From Verrucomicrobiia bacterium (lineage in GTDB: Bacteria; Verrucomicrobiota; Verrucomicrobiia; Limisphaerales; UBA11358), in contig JASHPN010000233.1 of NCBI GenBank assembly GCA_030038175.1, forward strand, positions 1-45,262: DNA of 45,262 nucleotides. Direction: 5' to 3'. The notes beneath the pieces are model-generated. The model ran no database searches. It worked only from the letters and a program-made list of their open reading frames with translations, and was not told the origin of the DNA. Position 1 is the first letter of the stretch, and each line of letters starts with the position of its first letter. The position numbers and the translations under genes are program-made. This document shows, in pieces, positions 38,401-45,262 of this stretch.

Positions 38401-39809
38401 TCAACTCCGAGGGTTATCCGGTCCTGCAAAATGTTCAGGTCATGGATAATGGCCAGCCAGTCACCGAGGCCCAGGCTGTGACGGATACTCCCAATTGGGT
38501 CAACAGCGCCGATGCTTCTTCAATTTCGACCCTTTCCACTGAGAGCCAGGGATCAGTCGCCCTGGGCACGCCGGCCGGCGCTTATATCGTGGGCGGCTCG
38601 GGCGAGTTTGACATCACCGCCGGTTCCATCTCCCTCGGCAATTCCTACGGAATTCTTTCCGAAGGGGACGGCGTTCTTCCTGTCGGGCCGGATTATTCCT
38701 ACCTTGCTCCTTACACTACTTCCGGAGCAAGCATCAGCGTCACGGCGGGTTATTTGGAGATGCCCGCCTCCACCATTGCGTGCCTGGCTCCGGGCGGCAA
38801 CGTGACCGTCACCGCGACTGGCGAAATTCCGAACAGCGCGCTGAATAACAATGGCATCGGTGTTTCCATGGATTTGGGCGCGCAAGAACTGTTGCCCTTC
38901 GAAACTCAAATTGTCGGCACAAAAAACCTCGGCCTGGGCATTTACACTACGGGCGGCGGAAACGTGAATGTGTCCGCTTTGGGTACGATTGATATTGACA
39001 GCTCACGGATCGCAACGTTTGACAGCGGAGACGTTTACATCGAATCGTTTATGGGCGATGTCAATGCCGGTAGCGGCGGATCGGGGGTCTTCCCTGTTGA
39101 TTATTTCGCTGGCGATTATGTTGGCAGTGATTTGGAGGAAGTTCCCGCAAACGGCATTGTGGCAGGCACACTGACCGGCGGACCGGCCACTCCGTCAGGC
39201 GCCGCTTTGCTCCCCGGCAACATTACGGTCGAAATACCCGAGGGAAGCCTTTATGCCAATGCCGCCGGTATTTTACAAATCGCGTATAATGAGGTCGTCT
39301 CCGCGTCTTCCGCCTCCTCCACTGTGACTTTGGACGCCGGTTCTCCCGGCTACGTTGGTAATCTGAATCTGGGCAATTCAGGTTTGCTCGGCATCAACGT
39401 AATTGCCAAGGCCACGGGCAACATCAGCGGACCGATCGTCGCGACGGGAAACGCCAATGTTTCTGCCGTCGGAGATATTGCGGGCTCGATTTTCTCCGGC
39501 GGCGTGGCGACTCTAAGTTCCGGCGGCACCATTTCCGGGACTATCGTTGCCGTCGGCGGCCTGAACACTTCCGGCGGCGGCAACCTGACCGCCACCGTGT
39601 TCGCCAGTTCCGTCAATGGCGGCGCCGGCACATTGGCTACTTCCTCCGCCGCCTCCAGCGCCAGCCAAAGCGCCTCCAATCAAACCACTGCCCAGGCCCA
39701 ACAGCAGCTCGCCGGCAATACCAGCGACGACGACGATAAGAAAAAGAAAAAGAAGAGCCTGCTTCGAACCATTGGCCGCGTCACCGTCATCCTCTCCAAA
39801 TCCAGCTAA
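35481..39809 (+). CDS. TpsA exoprotein (filamentous hemagglutinin N-terminal domain)
   Basis: signal peptide ..APPAAANPTGGAVTQGSATFSHSGSTLNINQTSANAAINWQSFNIGAGQTVNFNQPSSTSVTWNQINGASPSQILGTLNANGFIVLQNSAGFFVGG; long G/S/N beta-helix. Confidence 0.93.
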   Translation: MDMNFFSHWRRPFVWPALLLAWMAGAPPAAANPTGGAVTQGSATFSHSGSTLNINQTSANAAINWQSFNIGAGQTVNFNQPSSTSVTWNQINGASPSQILGTLNANGFIVLQNSAGFFVGGQASLNVHGLVMTTASTPALDLSSGGPWSFDAPPPTAKIVNYGRINIAGGGSAYLIANDIENNGTISAPGGNIGLYAGENVLLSMSPDGRGLSAEVTVPQGMVDNNGKLLANAGNIALQAQMVNQNGVVQANSAQDVNGSIELVAGDTVSLGANSAISAQGDSQDVSSGGAVTIQAGNTFSDLAGSTINVSGGAQGGNGGQVEISAPTINGINSSINGGAQAGFAGGTFTLDPITTLIINSSFVSSYSGMSQINITSSGNIEFASGFIWSLPGETSTTGNLDISAGNDITFLNGSGIQAGQNWNVSLTAGTAYSGTLSSDNDGIYLDGTATIQTQNGNINLWAANEVQVGWSGNSAGPGVSNPGTGGITTKNGGNINVTAEFGDVNSGDSVYGFDYTTSAPYTKADPSLGGIATANGGNVNINAGGSVISYSATQFASNPSVSFGGDTDPGIGCFGTAAGNVTINAGGNVYGSFVVMDGQGAINAQNIGTSAQNVALSLATGGWDLNAANSIYLQEVRNPSGLFDEKPPTSKDFVFTYSQQASLTLDAANAVYITGYNLPRLTGYGVPLLLPPIVNITAGPGGVVLGSPSAYDQNGQQVSLSDNDITLFPSPYQSLDITTTGGGWLSGADASGDALLMSDSGDTQWFISNSSIQPFDQNDHASVPVELNNDNPVTIDLSGSQLVNGEPIAAGMENIILQTDKATDINVAGDMIGCSFYGENLPGDEVTSITVGGQIYNAGSFTSVALTQGFPTLPAEDTPLASELSLLSLQGVSLSSWYLPLILDVNPQNLPSSFTGLTLSEMLADIQSAELFPNLNYSSVAYNPDTKTLTSIGPLASDLAAALESPTLTLVRFNSEGYPVLQNVQVMDNGQPVTEAQAVTDTPNWVNSADASSISTLSTESQGSVALGTPAGAYIVGGSGEFDITAGSISLGNSYGILSEGDGVLPVGPDYSYLAPYTTSGASISVTAGYLEMPASTIACLAPGGNVTVTATGEIPNSALNNNGIGVSMDLGAQELLPFETQIVGTKNLGLGIYTTGGGNVNVSALGTIDIDSSRIATFDSGDVYIESFMGDVNAGSGGSGVFPVDYFAGDYVGSDLEEVPANGIVAGTLTGGPATPSGAALLPGNITVEIPEGSLYANAAGILQIAYNEVVSASSASSTVTLDAGSPGYVGNLNLGNSGLLGINVIAKATGNISGPIVATGNANVSAVGDIAGSIFSGGVATLSSGGTISGTIVAVGGLNTSGGGNLTATVFASSVNGGAGTLATSSAASSASQSASNQTTAQAQQQLAGNTSDDDDKKKKKKSLLRTIGRVTVILSKSS

Positions 39810-39812
39810 TTG

Positions 39813-39924
39813 ATTGCGGATCGGTGATTGCGGATTGCGAATTGAGCAAAGAAGAGCACCTTTGAACATTGCCCACGCCAAACTTGGACCGCTAATCGCC
39901 AATCCGAAATCGCCAATCCGCAAT
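39813..39924. repeat. 31-bp imperfect inverted repeat (39813-39843 / 39894-39924) between convergent genes
   Basis: attgcggatcggtgattgcggattgcgaatt vs rc attgcggattggcgatttcggattggcgatt; 25/31 identical. Confidence 0.75.
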
Positions 39925-39925
39925 T

Positions 39926-41668
39926 TCAATATTGCGCGCCGACGCGATAGAAACGATTGGCATTCGACACGGTGTCCGTCAAATGATCCGTGCCGCCATC
40001 ACCGGTCAGCGACGAGGACGACGGCCAGTTTGTCAACGGGACGATTAATCCGGCGGCGTTGGTTGAGTAAAGCCTGTAAGTCGCTCCGCTGACAGTTGTA
40101 AAAAAGACGGTGACGGCGTCGCCGGCGCTCTGGACGGAGGTGATCTGCGGGGCCGGGGGCGGCGCGACCTCCTGGCCGTCATAGTAAATGGGACCGCCAT
40201 CGCTCACCGCCGCCTGCACATTGCCGGCCGCGGACAAGGCGATCGCGCTCCAATCCAGGCCAGGCACATTGGCCGCAACCCAGGTGGATCCTCCATCCGC
40301 CGACGAATAAAGCAATCCGCCCGCGGCGACGGCCGCCAAATGAGTGCCGTCGGCCGAGATGGCGACCGCAGTCCAATTGGTATTCGGCGCACCCGTCGCT
40401 GCCCAGGTGAGGCCGGAATTTGTGGAAGTATAGATCAGGCCCGCACTGTAAACCGGATCGCCATTCGTGTTCACGGCGAAATTGGTATAGACCAGGCCGC
40501 TATTGACGGACGCCGCCAGGTGGGTGCCGTCGGCTGACGACGCGACCGCTGACCAGCTTTGAGCCTGATTGACGATGGCGGCCTGGACCTCGAGCACGTT
40601 GGTGACGAGCAACGTGATTCCGGAAACGTTGGTGTTCAAAACGGAGATAAGATTCGTATTAAGCAGGCCGTTGGCATTGAATACGCCGGTTCCATTGGGG
40701 ATGGCCAGAGTCGCGGCGAGCGCATTGGTCATGCTGGAGGTAAGGGGCGGGCCGGAATTCTCCAGCGCATTGGTGATCAACGGATTGATATTGAGCGCAT
40801 TGCTCCCCTGCAAATTAACTGAGAGCGCGACGTTGATAAAGTTGGTGCCGCTGGCGTTGAGCAGGTCAATGCCCAGGCCGTCGGTCGCAGATAGGTTCGT
40901 CGTCGAAACGGCAACCGCCGGAATCGTCAGGATGGGATTGAAGAGATTTGTGATGAAGGCGTTGGTGTCGGTCGCCGTGGGATTCGAGTTGGTGTAGATG
41001 ACGCTGATGTCAAGCGTGTCGGAAGCGATGACGTTTGTGCCGCCCAGGGCAATGGCCAGTTCATTCCAGGTCGCTCCGGCGTTGGTGGAACTATAGACAT
41101 AACCGAAATGGGAGGCCGCCAACAAATTGGCGCCGGAAGCGGACGACGCGATGCTCTGCCAAAAATCCCAGGGCGCGCTCAATTCGCCCCACGTCCCGCC
41201 GCCGTTCGTAGAAGAATAAATCAGGCCCGGAAACGTTCCCGCCACGAATTTGCTGCCATCACCCGAAGCCGCGAGACAATTCCATTCATTGACCGGCGCG
41301 CCCGATTCGATCCAATTCGAATTCGCGCCCCAGTTCGAGGAGGTGTAAATGTTGCCTTCATCGAAGGCAGCCGCCAAAACGCTGCCGTTGGCGGAAGCCG
41401 CCAGGACCGGTCGCCCGGATTCGAGCAATCCGGCGCCCATCCAATTCGTCCCTCCGTTGGTCGAGGTGTAAATGCCCCCAAGATACGCCGCCGCCGCCAT
41501 TTTGCTGCCATCGGCCGATACCACCAGCGAAGTCCAGTCACCGAAAAGATTTGTGGATGACCAGGATTGGGCCTGGGCGCGCTCCCGGCCGGAGCACCAG
41601 ATGCCCAGCATCACTAAGACCATGATGGCCCTGAATCTAATGTCTGACCGGCAGAAATTTGACTTCAT
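39926..41668 (-). CDS. Secreted BNR/Asp-box (YCF48-like) propeller repeat protein
   Basis: signal-like N-term; repeats YTSTNGGTNWMG, YSSTNGGGTWGEL, YSSTNAGATWNEL, YTSTNSGLTWAAT, YSSADGGSTWVAA; C-term NRFYRVGAQY. Confidence 0.82.
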   Translation of the reverse strand: MKSNFCRSDIRFRAIMVLVMLGIWCSGRERAQAQSWSSTNLFGDWTSLVVSADGSKMAAAAYLGGIYTSTNGGTNWMGAGLLESGRPVLAASANGSVLAAAFDEGNIYTSSNWGANSNWIESGAPVNEWNCLAASGDGSKFVAGTFPGLIYSSTNGGGTWGELSAPWDFWQSIASSASGANLLAASHFGYVYSSTNAGATWNELAIALGGTNVIASDTLDISVIYTNSNPTATDTNAFITNLFNPILTIPAVAVSTTNLSATDGLGIDLLNASGTNFINVALSVNLQGSNALNINPLITNALENSGPPLTSSMTNALAATLAIPNGTGVFNANGLLNTNLISVLNTNVSGITLLVTNVLEVQAAIVNQAQSWSAVASSADGTHLAASVNSGLVYTNFAVNTNGDPVYSAGLIYTSTNSGLTWAATGAPNTNWTAVAISADGTHLAAVAAGGLLYSSADGGSTWVAANVPGLDWSAIALSAAGNVQAAVSDGGPIYYDGQEVAPPPAPQITSVQSAGDAVTVFFTTVSGATYRLYSTNAAGLIVPLTNWPSSSSLTGDGGTDHLTDTVSNANRFYRVGAQY

Positions 41669-41675
41669 CGCGTCT

Positions 41676-41813
41676 TAAATCTTGGGCGCGGGACAAATTT
41701 CCACGGAGCGCGGCTGTGTGCGTAGCACCAGCCGCAGCACTGGCGAATCCGAGGCGGCTGGTCGGGACGACACAGCCGCGCTTCCTAAATTTGTCTTGCG
41801 CCCGTAAATCTTG
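41676..41813. mobile_element. MITE-like palindromic element with flanking direct repeat TAAATCTTG
   Basis: TIRs gggcgcgggacaaattt..gcgcggctgtgt / acacagccgcgc..aaatttgtcttgcgccc; inner palindrome accagccgc..gcggctggt; direct repeat at 41676-41684 and 41805-41813. Confidence 0.75.
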
Positions 41814-41843
41814 TTTCCGGCACTTGGCATTTCCGTTGAAGTC

Positions 41844-41861
41844 CTGTTACGTTCCTGTGAC
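41844..41861 (+). promoter_or_regulatory. Pho-box-like repeat CTGTTAC-gttc-CTGTGAC
   Basis: Two 7-mers at 11-bp period upstream of Sel1 gene. Confidence 0.45.
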
Positions 41862-41905
41862 ATTCTATTGCCGCCGGCCCGGGTCGCCGCGTTTGAAAAC
41901 ACGGG

Positions 41906-41923
41906 CTGTCACGCTTCTGTAAC
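41906..41923 (+). promoter_or_regulatory. Pho-box-like repeat CTGTCAC-gctt-CTGTAAC
   Basis: Close match to the proteobacterial Pho box half-site CTGT(A/C)A(C/T) with 4-nt spacer; 22 nt before ATG 41945. Confidence 0.55.
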
Positions 41924-41944
41924 CTCATTGTTGCTTCAGTTCAC

Positions 41945-42946
41945 ATGACAATGGCCAGGCAGTTTGCTAAGAAAACGTTTAGCATGAAGTCGTTTTCGCG
42001 CTTTTTTTGTGTCATTTTGGGTCTGGCTCTCGGCGGAGTTTTAATCTTCGGAACGGCCGGAATGGCGGCTGAGACCGAAACCTTTACCCTGGACAGCGCT
42101 CTGGCGGCTGCCGGCAAAGGCGATCCACAGGCGGAATTCTTTCTGGCCCGGCATTATGCGGATGGCCCTCAGGTTTCGCGCGATTACGTCAAAGCCGTTC
42201 AATATCTGCGCCAGGCCGCCAGCCAGGGCTATGCCCCCGCCCAAACCGGTTTGGGTTCCTGTTACGCACACGGCGAGGGCGTTCCGCAGGACAAGATCGA
42301 GGCCGTCCAGTGGTATCGCCGGGCGGCCTTCCAGGGTGAACCGCTCGCGGAATACTGTTTTGGAAATGCCTATGCCCAGGGTATCGGCTGGCCAAAGGAC
42401 ATAAGTAAGGCCGTCGCCTGGTGGCAAAAAGCCGCCGGGCAGGGCCAGGCGGATGCGGAAAATGCGCTGGGCGAATTTTATCTCTATGGCGAGTTTTCCG
42501 GCGACACCAACCACGTCAATTACGCGGAGGCCGCGCGGTGGTTTCGCAAAGCCGCCGGGCAGAATGATGCGGCGGCGATGGGCAGTCTGGGATACATGTA
42601 TCTCTATGGCCTCGGCGTGGGGCATGATTTTACCCGGGCACTCCAGTGGAATCGGCGGGCCGCCGAATTGGACAACGGCCTGGGCCAGGACAATCTGGGC
42701 CAGATGTATGAAAATGGCGAAGCCGGGCTCCATCAGGACCTGGTGCAAGCCTACAAATGGTATTGGTTAAGCGAGCAACAGGGCAACCCGTTGGGAAAAC
42801 ATGACGCGCTCATGATTGAGTGGCATCACGCGCTCACCTCTCAACAAATCGCCGAAGCGAAACGAATGGCGGATGAGTTCCACGCAGAACTTCGCGCCCG
42901 CCGGCCCGCGGCCACTTCGGAGGACCCGACTGACTCGGCGCGTTAA
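41945..42946 (+). CDS. Secreted Sel1-repeat (SLR/TPR) protein
   Basis: AVQYLRQAASQGYAPAQTGLGSCYAHGEGVPQDKIEAVQWYRRAAFQGEPLAEYCFGNAYAQGIGWPKDISKAVAWWQKAAGQG; signal peptide; alternative start 41984. Confidence 0.9.
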   Translation: MTMARQFAKKTFSMKSFSRFFCVILGLALGGVLIFGTAGMAAETETFTLDSALAAAGKGDPQAEFFLARHYADGPQVSRDYVKAVQYLRQAASQGYAPAQTGLGSCYAHGEGVPQDKIEAVQWYRRAAFQGEPLAEYCFGNAYAQGIGWPKDISKAVAWWQKAAGQGQADAENALGEFYLYGEFSGDTNHVNYAEAARWFRKAAGQNDAAAMGSLGYMYLYGLGVGHDFTRALQWNRRAAELDNGLGQDNLGQMYENGEAGLHQDLVQAYKWYWLSEQQGNPLGKHDALMIEWHHALTSQQIAEAKRMADEFHAELRARRPAATSEDPTDSAR

Positions 42947-44720
42947 AAATGCAGTCCGGCGAAAGCCAAAAGTCGCCGTCATCAACCGATCGCCCGACCG
43001 GCCGGTCCGCGGCCGGGAAGGAGCGCCTGGAAAGGCATGGCTGCTGGCCGGATTGCTGATATTGGCGGCCATGGCCGCATACTGGCCGGCGACCCGCAAC
43101 GGCTTCATCAACTATGATGATCCTCTCTATGTCACCTCGAATGTTCACGTCCAATCCGGCTTGACCTGGCACAACCTCCAATGGGCATTCGGCCATCCGG
43201 TTGTAGGCAACTGGCATCCTGTGACCATGCTGTCACACATGCTGGACTGTCAGGTCTATGGATTGAAACCCTGGGGACATCACCTGACCAGCCTCCTGCT
43301 GCACGCCGCCAACACGGCCCTGGTGTTTCTGTTGCTGCGCTCGTTAACCGGAATGCTCTGGCGGAGCTGGATGGTCGCAGCCTTGTTTGGGCTGCACCCA
43401 TTGCACGTCGAATCGGTGGCCTGGGTGGCCGAGCGCAAGGACGTGCTGAGCGCATTTTTCGGTCTGCTCTGTTTGATCGCCTACGCCCGTTATGCGCGGA
43501 AGCCTGACAACCCGCTCTCAGCCTTTTCATATCTGTATTATTGGGCGGCCCTGGTTCTCTTTGCGCTGGGCCTGATGAGCAAGCCCATGCTGGTGACGCT
43601 GCCCTTCGTCCTGTTGTTGCTTGATTTCTGGCCGCTTCAACGCCTCAACCCTTCGACGCTTCAACGCCTGTTGGTCGAGAAAATTCCGTTCTTTATCCTG
43701 GCGGCGGCGGTTAGCGTGGCCACTTATCTGGTCCAACGCCAAACCGGCATGATGGAATCGCTTCAAATGGTCCCGCTGGGCGCCCGGGTTGAAAATGCTC
43801 TCATTTCCTGGTGCCGCTATCTGGGAAAATTATTTTGGCCGGAACATTTGGCGGTCTTTTATCCTTACCCGGCGCAGGATTGGCCGATCGGCTGGGTGTT
43901 TTTGGCGTTCGTGGCGCTGGCGGGCCTTTCGGCGTTCGCGGCGCTGCAACGGACGCGGCATCCTTATTTGCTGGCCGGCTGGCTGTGGTTTTGCGGCACC
44001 CTGGTGCCGGTCATCGGCCTGGTGCAGGTGGGCGGGCAGGCCATGGCCGACCGATACACTTATATTCCCTCAGTGGGATTGTTTATCATGGTGGTTTGGG
44101 GCGCCTGCGCATTGGCCGCACGATGGCCATCTCATGCGATCGTGTTGGGCGGAGCCGGTGGCGCTGCCATTCTTGCCTGCGCCGCCCTGACGCAACAACA
44201 ACTGGGATACTGGCAAAACAATGAAACCCTTTACCACCATGCGCTGGCAGTCACCGAAAGCAATTACCTCGCGCATCACAACCTCGGTATCGCCTTGTTT
44301 AACGAAAGCCAATACGACGATGCGATCAGCCAATATCGGGACGCACTCCGAGTGGAACCGGACAATGCGGAAGCGCATTATGATCTCGGCGCCGCGCTCG
44401 CCGTCAAAGGCCGAACTCATGACGCGATCTCTGAATTTCAAAAGGCCATCCAACTCAATCCAAACAACGCCGCGGCGCATGCGAATCTTGGCACCGCCCT
44501 GGGCGGGGAAGGCCAGGTCGCCGAAGCAATCAGTGAATATCGCGAAGCCGTCCGGCTGCAACCGGACAACGCGGGATTTCGCTGCGCCCTGGGCATGAGC
44601 GGGCGGATTGACGAGGCGATCGTTCAATTTCAGGAGGCCCTCCGCCTCCAACCGGATTATGCCGCGGCCCGGCATAATCTGGCCCAGGCCCTGCAAATCA
44701 AAAACGCCGCGCCCCGTTGA
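42873..44720 (+). CDS. TMTC-like multipass membrane protein with C-terminal TPR repeats (putative O-glycosyltransferase)
   Basis: NGFINYDDPLYVTSNVHVQSGLTWHNLQWAF..NWHPVTMLSHMLDCQVYG..HPLHVESVAWVAERKDVLSAFF; TPRs YRDALRVEPDNAEAHYDLGAALAVKG; start uncertain (42816 or 42873). Confidence 0.85.
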   Translation: MSSTQNFAPAGPRPLRRTRLTRRVKNAVRRKPKVAVINRSPDRPVRGREGAPGKAWLLAGLLILAAMAAYWPATRNGFINYDDPLYVTSNVHVQSGLTWHNLQWAFGHPVVGNWHPVTMLSHMLDCQVYGLKPWGHHLTSLLLHAANTALVFLLLRSLTGMLWRSWMVAALFGLHPLHVESVAWVAERKDVLSAFFGLLCLIAYARYARKPDNPLSAFSYLYYWAALVLFALGLMSKPMLVTLPFVLLLLDFWPLQRLNPSTLQRLLVEKIPFFILAAAVSVATYLVQRQTGMMESLQMVPLGARVENALISWCRYLGKLFWPEHLAVFYPYPAQDWPIGWVFLAFVALAGLSAFAALQRTRHPYLLAGWLWFCGTLVPVIGLVQVGGQAMADRYTYIPSVGLFIMVVWGACALAARWPSHAIVLGGAGGAAILACAALTQQQLGYWQNNETLYHHALAVTESNYLAHHNLGIALFNESQYDDAISQYRDALRVEPDNAEAHYDLGAALAVKGRTHDAISEFQKAIQLNPNNAAAHANLGTALGGEGQVAEAISEYREAVRLQPDNAGFRCALGMSGRIDEAIVQFQEALRLQPDYAAARHNLAQALQIKNAAPR

Positions 44721-44723
44721 TTC

Positions 44724-45262
44724 CTACTGCCCCTCAACGCGGTAGAAACGCACGGCGCCCGTTGCGGTGGAATCAATGTTGGTCACCAACGTCGCGCTGG
44801 CCGTCACCGAACCGCCCGTCACGTTGATCCAACTGATGGTTCCGCTCAGGCTGGTGGTGTATTGCAGTTGATAGGTATGGGTCTGCAGCGCGTTGCTGGA
44901 AACTACCGTCACGGTGCTTCCGGTTCGGCTCACCGAGATAATTGTCGGCGGCGAAAGCGATGCGGGAACATTGGTCGAGGTGAATGTCAATTTGGGATTG
45001 CTGCCGGTGAGGTCCAAGGTGAAGTAGCCTAAATACGTGTAGGGTTTCTGTCCCGTTGACGAACTGCTGGCGGTTTCCCAAAGATCTTCATAGAGGACGT
45101 TGGTCGCGGTGACTGGCGAGTCCGGATCAAGTCCGGTCTCCGTTTCAAACGAGCTGGTCCCGTCGCCGGAATCAATGAGGCTTTCCCAGGTCTTGGTCGT
45201 GTCGAGCGTGCCGGCGCCGGCGGCCGGTGTTACCAGTGTTCCAATTTGGGAAAAGGTCAGGT
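44724..45262 (-). CDS. Secreted protein, C-terminal part (continues beyond window)
   Basis: Frame open from window edge: ..LTFSQIGTLVTPAAGAGTLDTTKTWESLIDSGDGTSSFETETGLDPDSP..VRFYRVEGQ*. Confidence 0.7.
   Translation of the reverse strand, partial: LTFSQIGTLVTPAAGAGTLDTTKTWESLIDSGDGTSSFETETGLDPDSPVTATNVLYEDLWETASSSSTGQKPYTYLGYFTLDLTGSNPKLTFTSTNVPASLSPPTIISVSRTGSTVTVVSSNALQTHTYQLQYTTSLSGTISWINVTGGSVTASATLVTNIDSTATGAVRFYRVEGQ

Noticed and set aside
39730-39747. DDDDK enterokinase-like cleavage site in TpsA tail
   Set aside because: Most likely a coincidence within an acidic/basic run; no biological reason for enterokinase recognition

Overview
The window looks like a bacterial chromosomal segment. 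Gene content and C-terminal 'RFYRV' motifs suggest a Verrucomicrobiota-like host; this is inference and was not tested. Left and middle parts are mostly housekeeping genes: trpS (partial), gntK-kdsD, pheA, PPK2, hisI, moeB/moeZ, a nifU-like gene, mscL, rpsA, tRNA-Thr(CGU), purC, a radical SAM gene, a xerC/D-type recombinase, a hybrid histidine kinase, fabD/fabG/acpP/fabF, deoA and an AraC-type regulator. An accessory patch at about 9.9-13.7 kb holds a nucleotidyltransferase/short-ORF pair, a truncated AAA ATPase, and two toxin-antitoxin operons. In both operons the antitoxin reads intact and the toxin is broken (one in-frame UGA, one 1-nt frameshift). A second nucleotidyltransferase/short-ORF pair with the same architecture and a shared short motif lies at 24.0-24.7 kb. 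The right end is a two-partner secretion (type Vb) locus: a TpsB with a duplicated POTRA domain and a TpsA with a DDDDKKKKKK tail. Next to it are secreted BNR/propeller, Sel1 and TMTC-like TPR proteins. Pho-box-like direct repeats (11-bp period) lie upstream of tpsB and of the Sel1 gene. A MITE-like palindromic element with an 8-9 bp flanking direct repeat sits beside the Sel1 promoter. All calls come from reading the sequence; no database search or computation was run.
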